DNA of 64,000 nucleotides from positions 50,313 to 114,312 of the forward strand of contig JABXKD010000002.1 of the NCBI GenBank assembly GCA_013375475.1, written 5' to 3'. A program made the position numbers and the translations under genes. Under the pieces are notes generated by a model. The model was not told the DNA's origin, searched no databases, and worked only from the letters and a program-made list of their open reading frames with translations. Origin of the DNA: Promethearchaeota archaeon (GTDB lineage Archaea > Asgardarchaeota > Lokiarchaeia > Sigyniarchaeales > SOKP01). Positions 51,753 to 61,379 of the stretch are shown here, one piece after another. Numbering within the stretch: position 1 is the stretch's first letter; every line of letters starts with the position of its first letter.

Positions 51753-53111
51753 GTGGAAGATAAGCTAAAAGGGTATAAAGGTAAATCTATAGATGTTTTA
51801 AAGAAATATAAAATAGAAATCTGGGATATCATTCAAATTACTACAAATAAGACACAATTAGAAGGAATAGTAATGCCTAGAAGCGAATACTCTGCTCCAG
51901 ATTTTATTGAAATCAAGCTTGAAAACAACTATAACGTTGGAATAAATGTCTCTGATATAAAAATTATAAAAAAAATCGGAAAAAGAGAAGCAAACTACAA
52001 ATTTCCAGAAAAACAATTTCCATATAATGAAGCCTTACCTAAGGTTCAATTACTAGGAACTGGAGGGACGGTCGCTTCAAGATTAGATTATACGACAGGT
52101 GCCGTTATACCTTCCTTTACTCCCAGCGAGTTGTATAGTTCTGTTCCTGAACTGGCTGAAATTTGTAACGTTGATTGTGAAATCGTTTTCGAGATTTTAT
52201 CAGAAAATATGAAATTTGAATATTGGCAAAAATTAGCAGAAAAAGTTAAACAAGCCGTAGATTCTGGTATTAATGGGGTTATAATTGGACATGGAACCGA
52301 TACTATGTCATTTACTAGTGCCGCTTTAGCTTTCATGTTAAAAGATTTGTCTATTCCAGTTGTGTTAACAGGGAGCCAAAGAAGCTCGGATCGTCCTTCT
52401 TCCGATGCAGCATTAAACCTGATAAACGCAGCTACTGTAGCTACTTCTGATCTTGCTGAGGTTGTAGTTTCTATGCTAGGCTCTCCTTCACATGATTATG
52501 GATTAATTCATAGGGGTACGGCTGTAAGAAAAATGCATTCCTCGGTAAGAGAGACATTTCGTACTATTGATAATATTCCGTTAGGGCTGGTAAGAGATAG
52601 AAAGATAAAAATGTTTAAAAATAACTATAGGAAACGAAATGAATCTGAAACGACAATCGAAACAAACTTCGAGAAAAAAGTCGCTCTCGTATATTTTTAT
52701 CCCGGTATGGAAAATGAACAAATTGAATTTTACATAGATAAAAACTATAAAGGAATAGTATTTGCTGGAACAGGTCTTGGTCACGTCAGTACCCATATAT
52801 ACAATTCAATAGAAAGAGCAATACAAGAAAAAATTACAATCCTTATGACGACGCAAACGATTCACGGTTATGTTGGGATGAATGTCTACTCAACAGGAAG
52901 AGAACTTCAAGATTTAGGTGTTATACCTGGGAGAAATCTATTACCAGAAGTTGGATATGTAAAATTAGGATGGGTGTTAGGGCAGACTAGTGATTCAAAA
53001 GAAATTAAAAATTTATTGTTGACTAATATTGCCGGTGAATTTGTAGAAAGAGAAATTCCTATCGCATTTAATTACAATATTGATGAGTTATTAAGAAATA
53101 AAAAGCTATAA
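51753..53111 (+). CDS. gatD: glutamyl-tRNA(Gln) amidotransferase subunit D
   Basis: The glutaminase subunit of GatDE. 452 residues: an N-terminal SH3-like part, then the L-asparaginase-like catalytic domain with both threonine motifs, LLGTGGTVASRLDY and GVIIGHGTDTMSFTSAALAF, plus VVLTGSQRSSDRPSSDAALN. The conserved Lys and Asp of the family follow in these segments. It starts with GTG at 51753, directly adjoining the gatE stop. Full length. Confidence 0.96.
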   Translation: MEDKLKGYKGKSIDVLKKYKIEIWDIIQITTNKTQLEGIVMPRSEYSAPDFIEIKLENNYNVGINVSDIKIIKKIGKREANYKFPEKQFPYNEALPKVQLLGTGGTVASRLDYTTGAVIPSFTPSELYSSVPELAEICNVDCEIVFEILSENMKFEYWQKLAEKVKQAVDSGINGVIIGHGTDTMSFTSAALAFMLKDLSIPVVLTGSQRSSDRPSSDAALNLINAATVATSDLAEVVVSMLGSPSHDYGLIHRGTAVRKMHSSVRETFRTIDNIPLGLVRDRKIKMFKNNYRKRNESETTIETNFEKKVALVYFYPGMENEQIEFYIDKNYKGIVFAGTGLGHVSTHIYNSIERAIQEKITILMTTQTIHGYVGMNVYSTGRELQDLGVIPGRNLLPEVGYVKLGWVLGQTSDSKEIKNLLLTNIAGEFVEREIPIAFNYNIDELLRNKKL

Positions 53112-53219
53112 TCTAATTCCTAATTTATTCTTAAAAATCAATAAATTCTTTTTAAAATCATAAAAAATTTAAACTTTTAATAATTAGATATTACTAATTC
53201 GATATAATAAGTGAACCTT

Positions 53220-53948
53220 ATGGGAAAGCGAATATTAGCTCAAAGGAAAGGATACGGTCACTTGTGGGCCCGATCTCCTAGTCATCGACATGTGGGAGAA
53301 GTTAAATATCGTCCCTTCAAAAAGAATGAGAAATTGATAAAATTTAAAGTAATTGAATTCGTTCACGCACCAGGAAGAGGAGCTCCAATAGCTAGGATAA
53401 AGTACGAAGATGGTGAAAAAAGTCTTTGGCTTCCTCCAGAGGGTGTATATGAAGGACAAGAATTTTTACAATCTAAAACTGGATACGGTCAAGAAGTGAA
53501 AGTAGGAAACATCTTACCTTTGAGAAAAATCCCTATAGGAACTCTAGTTTTCAATATTGAAGGAACTCCCCAAGATGGTGGTAAATTTGCGAGAGCGTCT
53601 GGAGTAGCCGCGATTGTAAGAAATAGAATAGGGAATAATATTGAATTGTTATTTCGATCAAAAAAGACTAAGTTTTTCAATCAAAATTGCCTTTGCACTA
53701 TTGGGGTAGTTGCTGGAGGCGGAAGAACAGACAAACCGTTCCTAAAAGCAGGGAATGCACACCACGCATACCGTTCTAAAGCTAAAAAATGGCCAGTTGT
53801 TCGAGGTGTGACTATGAACGCAGCAAGCCACCCATATGGAGGAGGAGCAAAACAAAGTCCTCATAAGCCAACTACAACTTCAAGAAACGCCCCACCTGGT
53901 AGAAAAGTGGGACAAATTGCTGCTAGACGTACAGGACATCAGAATTAA
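53220..53948 (+). CDS. rpl2: ribosomal protein uL2 (L2)
   Basis: A 50S protein at the peptidyl-transferase region and subunit bridge. About 242 residues, archaeal type: MGKRILAQRKGYGHLWARSP, FVHAPGRGAPIARIKYEDG, LPPEGVYEGQ, GTPQDGGKFARASGVAA, and the C-terminal signature RGVTMNAASHPYGGGAKQSP. The ATG at 53220 follows GTGAACCTT; the GTG at 53211 is in frame but looks like part of the Shine-Dalgarno. It is alone here, away from the S10-type cluster in which archaeal uL2 usually lies. Confidence 0.97.
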   Translation: MGKRILAQRKGYGHLWARSPSHRHVGEVKYRPFKKNEKLIKFKVIEFVHAPGRGAPIARIKYEDGEKSLWLPPEGVYEGQEFLQSKTGYGQEVKVGNILPLRKIPIGTLVFNIEGTPQDGGKFARASGVAAIVRNRIGNNIELLFRSKKTKFFNQNCLCTIGVVAGGGRTDKPFLKAGNAHHAYRSKAKKWPVVRGVTMNAASHPYGGGAKQSPHKPTTTSRNAPPGRKVGQIAARRTGHQN

Positions 53949-54095
53949 ATCCTTCTTTATCCTCATTTTGCAGTATAATTTTACAACTATATAACAATTA
54001 CTCCGATATTCGTTTTTTAATAAAATTTTAAAAAAAGAATAATAATTGATCTATGATTATTTCAATTATAGAAATTACAAATCTATAATTTTGAT

Positions 54096-55451
54096 ATGGA
54101 TCATAAATTTATTAATCCTGTTGAAACTCGTTATCGAACAGAATTAGCCAACATCTTCACAGAAGATAAAAAATTAGAGTATTGGTTAAAGGTTGAAGCG
54201 GTATTAGCAAAAGCACATGCAAAATTAGGGAATATTCCTCAAGACGCTGCTGAAGAAATTTATAAGAAAGCTAACTTAAATTATGTGACACTAAATCGGG
54301 TAAAACAAATCGATAACGAAATACATCACGATTTAATGGCTATGGTAAAAGCTTTAGCTGAGCAATGTGAAGGATCAGCTGGGAAGTACGTTCATTTAGG
54401 AGCAACAAGTTATGATATTGAAGACACAGCAACAGCAATTCAACTAAGAGATGCATTATCATACATCATGAAATCTCTCAAAAATCTTTTAACAGCTCTA
54501 ATAAAGGTTATCGAAGATAAGAAACTTTTAGTGTGTATTGGAAGAACTCACGGACAACATGCTATTCCAACTACATATGGGATGAGATTTAGCGTTTGGG
54601 CGTATGAAATAGACAGACATTTAGATAGATTAAAAGAGACTCTAAATCGCATATCATATGGCAAAATGTCTGGTGCTGTGGGAACTATGGCAAGCTTTGG
54701 GGAGAAAGGTATTGAAATTCAAAATTATGTCATGAAAGAACTTGATTTACTTCCAGCTTTGATAACAAACCAGATAATTCAGAGAGATCGTCATGCTGAA
54801 GCTATTTTTTTAACATCATTAATTGGACAATCCTTAGCAAAAATTTCAACGCAATTTCGAGTGCTCCAAAGAAACGAAATAGCAGAAATGTTTGAGCCAT
54901 TCAATAAGAGTCAAGTCGGTAGCTCAACAATGCCTCATAAGAGAAATCCCCATAAATCTGAAAGAATCTGTAGTTTGGCTAGAGTTTTAAAATCTAATGT
55001 AATCACTGCGTTAGATAATATAGTGTTAGAAGACGAAAGAGATTTAACGAATTCTGCAAATGAAAGAATAATTTTTGGTGAAAACTTCATTCTCTTAGAT
55101 TTTATGATAAATCAACTTACGAAAAACATCGAAGAAGTCGAATTTGATGAAAAAAAAATCGAAGAAAATTTAAACCTTACTAAGGGAGCTGTGTTATCTG
55201 AAAAAATTATGGTTAATTTGGTTGAAAAGGGTATCGGAAGACAGGAGGGGCACGAAATTTTAAGAAATGCAGTAATAAAAGCAAAAAAAGAAAATCGTTT
55301 GCTCAAAGAAATTCTTATAGAAAATCCAAAGATTGAGGAAGTATTTACAAAAACTGAAATTGAAAGTCTATTAAATCCTCATAATTACCTAGGAAAAGCT
55401 GTTGAACAAACTGAAAATATATTAAAATTTCTGAAAAACAAATATCAATAA
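54096..55451 (+). CDS. purB: adenylosuccinate lyase PurB
   Basis: Splits SAICAR and adenylosuccinate in purine synthesis. 451 residues of the fumarase/aspartase superfamily: EIHHDLMAMVKALAEQCEGS, HLGATSYDIEDTATA, IGRTHGQHAIPTTYGMRF and the signature loop SQVGSSTMPHKRNPHKSERI. The ATG at 54096 follows a 147-base AT-rich gap. purM follows after five bases, so the two purine genes form an operon, probably with the PfkB kinase that begins seven bases after purM. Confidence 0.95.
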   Translation: MDHKFINPVETRYRTELANIFTEDKKLEYWLKVEAVLAKAHAKLGNIPQDAAEEIYKKANLNYVTLNRVKQIDNEIHHDLMAMVKALAEQCEGSAGKYVHLGATSYDIEDTATAIQLRDALSYIMKSLKNLLTALIKVIEDKKLLVCIGRTHGQHAIPTTYGMRFSVWAYEIDRHLDRLKETLNRISYGKMSGAVGTMASFGEKGIEIQNYVMKELDLLPALITNQIIQRDRHAEAIFLTSLIGQSLAKISTQFRVLQRNEIAEMFEPFNKSQVGSSTMPHKRNPHKSERICSLARVLKSNVITALDNIVLEDERDLTNSANERIIFGENFILLDFMINQLTKNIEEVEFDEKKIEENLNLTKGAVLSEKIMVNLVEKGIGRQEGHEILRNAVIKAKKENRLLKEILIENPKIEEVFTKTEIESLLNPHNYLGKAVEQTENILKFLKNKYQ

Positions 55452-55456
55452 TAAAA

Positions 55457-56653
55457 ATGTCTGACGATAAAGATATTTACTCTCAATTAGGAGTTTCTTC
55501 TAAAAAAGAAGATGTCCATAAAGCAATAAAATCCATTGACCAAGGCTTATTTCCAGGATCCTTTTGTAAAATTGTGCAAGATGCAAGTAGAGGTGATGAG
55601 TGGTGTTCTGTTTTTCATTCTGATGGTGCGGGAACAAAATCTAGCTTAGCGTATATGTATTTTAAAGAAACAAATGACATATCTGTGTTTAAGGGGATAG
55701 TAAGAGATGCTATTGTCATGAACATAGACGACATGTTGTGCGTTGGAGCAACAGGAAATTTCTTTATATCTAACAATATTGGCCGGAATAGCCGACTTAT
55801 CTCTGGAGAAGTAATCAACACGATTATTAAGGAATATTATGCATATAGCAAAAAGTTGTCTGAATATGGTTTAAATACAATTATGTGTGGAGGGGAAACA
55901 GCCGATGTTGGGGATATCGTGAAAACTTTACTCGTAGATGCTTCAGTTTTTTCCTCGATGAAAAGAAAGGATGTAATTAATGCTTCAAACATTAAAGATG
56001 GTGATGTAATAATTGGATTCGCTAGCGACGGTAAAGCATCATACGAAGACGATTTTAATAGCGGAATAGGGAGTAATGGGTTAACTTTGGCTAGACATGG
56101 ACTTCTCTCTCACACTTATTACGATAAATATCCAGAATGTTATGATCAAAACCTTGATGAACAGCTAATCTTTTTTGGAAATTATCTGTTTTCAGATAAG
56201 ATTAAAGGAATGAGTTTGAATGTAGGAAAAGCACTTTTATCTCCAACAAGGACTTATAGTCCATTGTTACTTGAAGTATTAAAACGCTATCGGGAGGAGA
56301 TTCACGGTGTTATTCATAATACTGGTGGTGGTCAAACTAAAGCTCTCAATTATGGTGAAGGGATTAAATATTTGAAAAATAATCTCTTTAAACTTCCTAA
56401 AATATTTGAAACGATTCAAACATCTTCGGAAACTCATTGGAAGGAAATGTATCAAGTGTTCAATATGGGGCATAGAATGGAAATCTATTGTGATGAATCA
56501 ATAGCCAAAGATATCATAAGAATAGCCAAAACTTTCAAAATTGAATCAAAAATTATCGGTCTATGCGAAAAATCACTCTCAAAAAAAAAAAACTCGCTTG
56601 AAATTAAATCTGAATTTGGATCTTTTGACTATTGGCAAAATAATATAAATTAA
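55457..56653 (+). CDS. purM: phosphoribosylformylglycinamidine cyclo-ligase PurM (long form)
   Basis: Forms AIR from FGAM with ATP. 398 residues, longer than the 330-350 of classical PurM and resembling the extended variant. Features: the N-terminal YSQLGVSSKKEDVHKAIKSI (the position of the YxxAGVD motif), WCSVFHSDGAGTKSSLAYMY, the metal-binding IVMNIDDMLCVGATGNFF, IMCGGETADVGD, VIIGFASDGKASYEDDF, and the C-terminal NTGGGQTKAL. Coupled to purB. Substrate assignment follows the family and context. Confidence 0.88.
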   Translation: MSDDKDIYSQLGVSSKKEDVHKAIKSIDQGLFPGSFCKIVQDASRGDEWCSVFHSDGAGTKSSLAYMYFKETNDISVFKGIVRDAIVMNIDDMLCVGATGNFFISNNIGRNSRLISGEVINTIIKEYYAYSKKLSEYGLNTIMCGGETADVGDIVKTLLVDASVFSSMKRKDVINASNIKDGDVIIGFASDGKASYEDDFNSGIGSNGLTLARHGLLSHTYYDKYPECYDQNLDEQLIFFGNYLFSDKIKGMSLNVGKALLSPTRTYSPLLLEVLKRYREEIHGVIHNTGGGQTKALNYGEGIKYLKNNLFKLPKIFETIQTSSETHWKEMYQVFNMGHRMEIYCDESIAKDIIRIAKTFKIESKIIGLCEKSLSKKKNSLEIKSEFGSFDYWQNNIN

Positions 56654-56660
56654 TTACGAT

Positions 56661-57635
56661 GTGATTGAAATTTTTGATGTTATTTGTATTGGAGCAGCAC
56701 TTGTCGATATGATCGCTCAAGTTGAAAGACACCCATCTGATGATGACGAAGTATTCGTATCAAATTTGAGTTTATTATCTGGCGGGGCTGCCGCTAACAC
56801 TGCTTACGCTTGTGGAAAGATGGGTTTATCAACAGCTTTCATCGGAAAATTGGGGCAAAATGATATCTTCAGTAATAAAATTATTAACGATTTTAAAGAC
56901 GCATCAGTTGAAACTAAGTTAATTAAATACTCAGAAGATTATAAAACAGGATCTGCTTATGTAGCTTTAAACAACAAGGGAGATAGGAGGATATATGCCC
57001 ATAGCGGTGCTGCTAATTATCTTACAAAAAATGATCTTTCAGAAAAAGAGGTTTCAGCCACCAAACTGATCTTTTTAAGTAGCCTGAGAAATATAGAACC
57101 ATTATCACAGGCAGCAAAAATAGGTAAAAGCCAGAACATACCTGTGATTATAAATCCAGGTATGTTGATTATCGATCAGGGTTTTGACAAAATTAAAAAT
57201 CTCTTAGATAAAATTGATGTATTAATTCTTTCTCAAAGAGAATTCAGGACTCTTTTTAATTTAAAAGAAGATATTTTAAGTGATACTTTAATTAAAAAAA
57301 AATCGATTTCTTTATTTACTCTAGGTATAAAAGTGATAATTATCACTCTCGGTAAAAAAGGAGCATATCTATTAACAACTACATACAATGAAATGATACA
57401 ACCATTGAAAATAGCAAAAGTAATAGATACTACTGGAGCTGGCGACGCTTTTTCTGCAGGTTTCATATTTGGTCTCGTACAAAAGTTAAGTCTAAAGTTT
57501 GAAGACCTAAAAACTGATATAAAAATCGGTAATTTTATAGCGGGACAGTGTATTCAAAAATTAGGAGCGAGAAATGGAATTCCAGGAAGAAAGGAGTTAG
57601 GAAATTTTTTGAGCAATGCAAATAAAAAAATTTAA
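56661..57635 (+). CDS. PfkB family sugar/nucleoside kinase
   Basis: 324 residues, ribokinase fold. The N-terminal VICIGAALVDMIAQVERHPS and SLLSGGAAANTAYACGKMGL, and the C-terminal DTTGAGDAFSAGFIFGLVQK with the anion hole and catalytic Asp, are both intact. The substrate could be ribose, a nucleoside or another sugar. It begins with GTG at 56661, seven bases after purM, so a nucleoside or ribose salvage role fits the context but is not shown by the sequence. Confidence 0.88.
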   Translation: MIEIFDVICIGAALVDMIAQVERHPSDDDEVFVSNLSLLSGGAAANTAYACGKMGLSTAFIGKLGQNDIFSNKIINDFKDASVETKLIKYSEDYKTGSAYVALNNKGDRRIYAHSGAANYLTKNDLSEKEVSATKLIFLSSLRNIEPLSQAAKIGKSQNIPVIINPGMLIIDQGFDKIKNLLDKIDVLILSQREFRTLFNLKEDILSDTLIKKKSISLFTLGIKVIIITLGKKGAYLLTTTYNEMIQPLKIAKVIDTTGAGDAFSAGFIFGLVQKLSLKFEDLKTDIKIGNFIAGQCIQKLGARNGIPGRKELGNFLSNANKKI

Positions 57636-57689
57636 AATATTTCAATATAATTATCTTTTAATCATAAAACTTGTTTGTTGACATAAATC

Positions 57690-58742
57690 ATGAAAAGAAA
57701 TGAAATAACTTTAAAACTTATTGTAAAGCAACGATTTTATTATCTTTTCGAAGTTTTAGTAATCTTCCTTGGCATTTTTCTTTTCACATCAATCCCCTAT
57801 GGTTTGGTTAATTTAATTGATCCTGCAATTTTTGAACCTCTTTATTATGTGTTAAGGGCAGCATTAATTCTCACTGCTATTCCCTTATTTTTATATTTAG
57901 CAAACTTTTTAATGGAAAAGCAGCGAAAAAAAGTAATTTTAAAAGAGGATATTAGCCCGTCAAAAAACTTTTTAAATTTATTTAAAATAACAAAGAAGAA
58001 TTTTAAATTTCAATTATTGTACGGTGCGTTATTACTTTTTTTAATCTTCATCCCACTAGATTTTTTTACTTATTTATTATCACCTGAAACACTCTCCTAT
58101 CAATCCACCGTTTTAGTTTTTGGATATAATTCTTATTTTTTTGGCAATTATGTTATTTTTCTTTCTTCAATTATTTTTATTCCTCTGTGTGTTGCAATAT
58201 ATGAGGAATCTTTAACAAGAGGGTTTTTAGCAAATAGAGGTAACGATTATTTTAATGAAATGTCTGCTGTGATAATAAGCTCTTTCTTTTTTGGATTAGG
58301 ACATTTCGGTCATTATTTATTAAATCCTTCGTCAGGATTATCAATAGTGTCCCCTTTAATTTGGTTCCTGCAAACATTCTTCGTAGGTATTATTCTAGCT
58401 ATGGTTATACAAAGACGGCACTGGATATTTCCAGGGATTTTTGCTCATACTTTGAATAATGTTATAACATCTCATACAATTTGGAACTATATACACGGTA
58501 CAGATTTTTCATTTATGACTATGTATGTCTATTTACCTTTACTAATTATGGGGATAATCCTTTTTATTTGGCAGTTTTCCAGAATTAAAGAGAGTCTATC
58601 TATAGGTTTTAAAGAATTCAAGACCTACTTCGCTCGAGATAAAATAATAAAAGAAAGTTCTTCAGATGTGATTATTAGGATATTAATGGACTTTTTGTTC
58701 GGACTAATTATTTTCTTGATTGGTTATTTCACCGTATTTTAG
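57690..58742 (+). CDS. CPBP family intramembrane metalloprotease
   Basis: 350 residues with about eight membrane helices. The CPBP (CAAX protease/Abi) motifs are present: YEESLTRGFLANRG (EExxxRG type), FFFGLGHFGHYL (FxxxH) and FAHTLNNVI (HxxxN). In eukaryotes the family cleaves prenylated CAAX proteins; in prokaryotes the roles are mixed. ATG at 57690. The downstream phosphodiesterase starts 14 bases after its stop. It may serve lipid-modified or signal proteins, but the substrate is unknown. Confidence 0.85.
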   Translation: MKRNEITLKLIVKQRFYYLFEVLVIFLGIFLFTSIPYGLVNLIDPAIFEPLYYVLRAALILTAIPLFLYLANFLMEKQRKKVILKEDISPSKNFLNLFKITKKNFKFQLLYGALLLFLIFIPLDFFTYLLSPETLSYQSTVLVFGYNSYFFGNYVIFLSSIIFIPLCVAIYEESLTRGFLANRGNDYFNEMSAVIISSFFFGLGHFGHYLLNPSSGLSIVSPLIWFLQTFFVGIILAMVIQRRHWIFPGIFAHTLNNVITSHTIWNYIHGTDFSFMTMYVYLPLLIMGIILFIWQFSRIKESLSIGFKEFKTYFARDKIIKESSSDVIIRILMDFLFGLIIFLIGYFTVF

Positions 58743-58755
58743 CGAGAAAAACAAA

Positions 58756-59286
58756 ATGGTTAAATTTGGCATAATTTCAGATACACACTTATCACTTAAC
58801 GATGATGTTAAAGTTTCTGAAACTTTAGTTAATCAATTAAAAGAAATTTTCTTGGATGTAGACGAAATAATACACGCAGGAGATATTAGTGAACCGTTTA
58901 TTTTAGATCTTTTGAAAGATATTGCTCCAATCAGGAGTGTAAAAGGGGAGTCAGATAATATAAAAGGTTTAGAGGAGTTCATACAAATTTCGGCCAATAA
59001 GTACAATATAGGTGTTATTCACGAGAAACCTGACGATTTAGAAGCTTTTTTTAAAAGAAATAACTTACACATCCTTATTTTTGGACATACTCATCAGCCA
59101 CTCATTAAGGGTACAACCTATAACACTCTACTGATTAATCCTGGAAGTCCAACAAAACCTAAGGCCCCGCTACCTAAAAAAGGTTTCGAAAAACCAATAG
59201 CTCGACCGACTGTTATTACGCTAAAAATTGATGAAGATAACATTTTATCTACATTTGTAATAAATCTCAAAAATTCAGAAAAATAA
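58756..59286 (+). CDS. YfcE/MJ0936-type metallophosphoesterase
   Basis: About 176 residues of the calcineurin-like fold: GIISDTHLSLNDD, IIHAGDIS, VKGESDN (in place of GNCD), GVIHEKPDD and FGHTHQPLIKGTTYNTLLIN with PGSPTKPK. It is the small phosphodiesterase type that acts in vitro on model phosphodiesters and whose physiological substrate is unclear. The ATG at 58756 starts MVKFGIISDTH directly; an in-frame ATG at 58720 within the CPBP gene is less likely. Confidence 0.87.
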   Translation: MVKFGIISDTHLSLNDDVKVSETLVNQLKEIFLDVDEIIHAGDISEPFILDLLKDIAPIRSVKGESDNIKGLEEFIQISANKYNIGVIHEKPDDLEAFFKRNNLHILIFGHTHQPLIKGTTYNTLLINPGSPTKPKAPLPKKGFEKPIARPTVITLKIDEDNILSTFVINLKNSEK

Positions 59287-59376
59287 AGTTAAATATTATA
59301 TAGTTCATATTAATTATACATAAAATATAGAAAACCGATAGTATATTAGAAACAAAACAGCTGAGTGTTTATCCAT

Positions 59377-59775
59377 ATGGTATCAAGGTTAGAACTTGTA
59401 TTAAAAGAGTTAAACGAGAATGGGAACTTTAGAGCGTCCTTGTATTCAACATCCACAGGATTAGTTTTAGCTTCCCAAAAAGCAGATGATGTTGATGATA
59501 GAGTAGTTGCCGCGATGAGCTCGTTATTGAGCGATGCAGCATATAAAGCTTCTGAGGAAATGCATTTGTCCCTCCTTTCAAGTTTAAAAATTAAATATTT
59601 AGAAGATTATATTGTGTGTAGAAATATAATCATGCCAGATCAAAAAACACAGTTTATCTTAGCAGTTTTATCAAAAAAACCCGAATCATCAGAAATAGAG
59701 TCTTATTACGATCAACTCCTAGATTGGGCTGTGGATAACGCGACTCCTGATTTAGAAAAGCTTTCTTCTATTTAG
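59377..59775 (+). CDS. stand-alone roadblock/LC7 domain protein
   Basis: About 132 residues comprising a single roadblock fold: SRLELVLKELNENGNFRASL, YSTSTGLVLASQKADDVDDR, VVAAMSSLLSDAAYKASEEM, YLEDYIVCRNI, and TQFILAVLSKKPESSEIESY. Roadblock proteins dimerise and regulate small GTPases. Asgard genomes have many; one GTPase partner candidate is the fusion at 1881-2897. ATG at 59377 is preferred, with GTG at 59365 possible. It ends six bases from the convergent hydrolase gene. Confidence 0.85.
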   Translation: MVSRLELVLKELNENGNFRASLYSTSTGLVLASQKADDVDDRVVAAMSSLLSDAAYKASEEMHLSLLSSLKIKYLEDYIVCRNIIMPDQKTQFILAVLSKKPESSEIESYYDQLLDWAVDNATPDLEKLSSI

Positions 59776-59781
59776 GAATCT

Positions 59782-60456
59782 TTATTCTATTATCGATATA
59801 TAAAATTCATATGCTTCTTTAGCAACTTCTTGTTCATATCCGGAATAGAAATGATCTGCTCCATCGATTATTCTATACTTTTTTGGTTCTAAGTAGAAAT
59901 TATAATGGTTCTCAAAATTTTCATATCTCGCCAAATTATCTCGATTTCCTTGAATAAATAATTTAGGTTTTTCACTTTGAGAAAAATTTTTGTATTCTGG
60001 ACCCATAAAGTCCCATGGAAAAGAAATAGCACAATAACCAATAATTGTTTTAGAATAGTTTACTGCAGAACACCCTATAGCAGCACCATAGGAATAGCCG
60101 AGGATCAATATTTTTTCACATTTTTGCTCGTTTACAAGAAAGTTAATACAAGCTTTCGTGTCACTTAATTCACCCATACCATTAGAATGATCTCCTATAG
60201 AATTTCCAACACCCCTGAAATTAAACCGTAAGCATGAAATATTATTTTGGGTAAAATGATTAAAAATACCAGATACTACATTATTATACATGTTGCCCCC
60301 GTATTTTCCCTTTTTAGGGACTTAAATCCCGCAAAATTGAGGATGCGGGTGGCAGACTAAAGTAGCGATAGGGAAATTTTCTAAACTTGATAGAAATAAC
60401 TCTGTTTCAAGTCTAATATTATTATTGTTTATGAATATTTTTTCAGTACTACGCAT
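59782..60456 (-). pseudogene. alpha/beta hydrolase (COG2945-like) interrupted by an in-frame stop in a 33-nt insertion
   Basis: From the ATG at 60456 the frame encodes a normal N-terminus ending in TLVCHPHPQ, then FCGI and TAA (codon 60324-60322); after six more codons it resumes, in the same frame, YGGNMYNNVVSG, exactly the continuation of the family motif HPHPxxGGNM. So eleven extra codons (about 60304-60336) sit in the middle of a conserved motif. Downstream is intact: LRFNFRGVGNSIG, nucleophile GYSYGAAIG, and the histidine in GADHFYSGYE. Either the insertion is removed or bypassed, or the gene has recently decayed, or only the part from ATG 60291 is made. Unlike elf1, no clean bulge-helix-bulge could be folded. 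Confidence 0.65.
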
Positions 60457-60512
60457 AATTTTAATTAATCTTTAATCTATAATAATAATACTGTATAAAA
60501 ATTCTGTTGAAG

Positions 60513-61367
60513 ATGAGTTATAATCGTATCCTAATCGAAAAAAAGTTAAGGCAGTTTTTAATAGAAGACAATGCATTTATTGACATTAGCTCAAAATCTA
60601 TTCCAACAAATTCATTTTCGTCAGCAAAAATCATTGCTAAAAGTCACGGTTTTTTAGCGGGGTTAGAAGAAATTAAGATTTTATATCGACTTTTAAACGT
60701 AGATATCACACTTAAGAAAGCAGATGGGGATAAAATCCAAAACGGAGATATCATAGCGGAATTACACGGTGAAACTAAAGATATCTTGTTGGGTGAGCGA
60801 GTGGGTCTAAACCTTCTGACTCATATGAGTGCGATTACAACAACTACTCGTAAATTTGCAAAAATTATTGAAAAATCAGGTAAAAATGTAAAAATAGCTT
60901 GTACTAGAAAAACTCTACCTGGTTTAAGACTATTTGAAAAAAAAGCGGTTGAAATTGGAAAAGGAGATCCACATCGTTTCAATCTAGATGACATGGTTCT
61001 TTTAAAGTCAACCCATTTAAAACTTTATGATGGAAATGTGGCAGAACTACTCAGAAACACGAAACTTAAAGTAAGCTTTACAAAAAAAATAGAAATTGAA
61101 GTAGAAAAAGTTGAGGATGTCTTAACAGCGGTAAAAAATGGTGCTGACATTATAATGCTGGATAATATGAATCCCGATAAAGTTCAAGACGCTATAAACT
61201 TGTTGAAACAACAAAATTTACGCAATCAAGTGCTTATTGAAGTTTCAGGAAATATCACAAAAGATAATATTGTAGATTATTTGATTTCAGAACCAGATAT
61301 AATAAGTACGAGTATTCTCACTCAAAAACCCACTGATTTTGTAGATATCTCCCTAAAACTTGAGTAA
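60513..61367 (+). CDS. nadC: nicotinate-nucleotide pyrophosphorylase NadC
   Basis: Converts quinolinate and PRPP to nicotinate mononucleotide in NAD synthesis. About 284 residues: AKIIAKSHGFLAGLEE, GERVGLNLLTHMSAITTTTR, IACTRKTLPGLRLFEKKAVE (catalytic Lys-Arg region), DDMVLLKSTHL, IEVEKVEDVLTAVKNGADII MLDN and VLIEVSGNIT. All family motifs present. ATG at 60513 is preferred to the in-frame TTG at 60507. No nadA or nadB in the window. Confidence 0.94.
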   Translation: MSYNRILIEKKLRQFLIEDNAFIDISSKSIPTNSFSSAKIIAKSHGFLAGLEEIKILYRLLNVDITLKKADGDKIQNGDIIAELHGETKDILLGERVGLNLLTHMSAITTTTRKFAKIIEKSGKNVKIACTRKTLPGLRLFEKKAVEIGKGDPHRFNLDDMVLLKSTHLKLYDGNVAELLRNTKLKVSFTKKIEIEVEKVEDVLTAVKNGADIIMLDNMNPDKVQDAINLLKQQNLRNQVLIEVSGNITKDNIVDYLISEPDIISTSILTQKPTDFVDISLKLE

Positions 61368-61379
61368 TTACAATTATAT

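Noticed and set aside
60304..60336. Canonical BHB intron in the alpha/beta hydrolase.
   Set aside because: All frame-preserving cut positions were tested by hand; none gives a four-base central helix with three-base bulges and an outer helix. Kept as an interrupted gene only.
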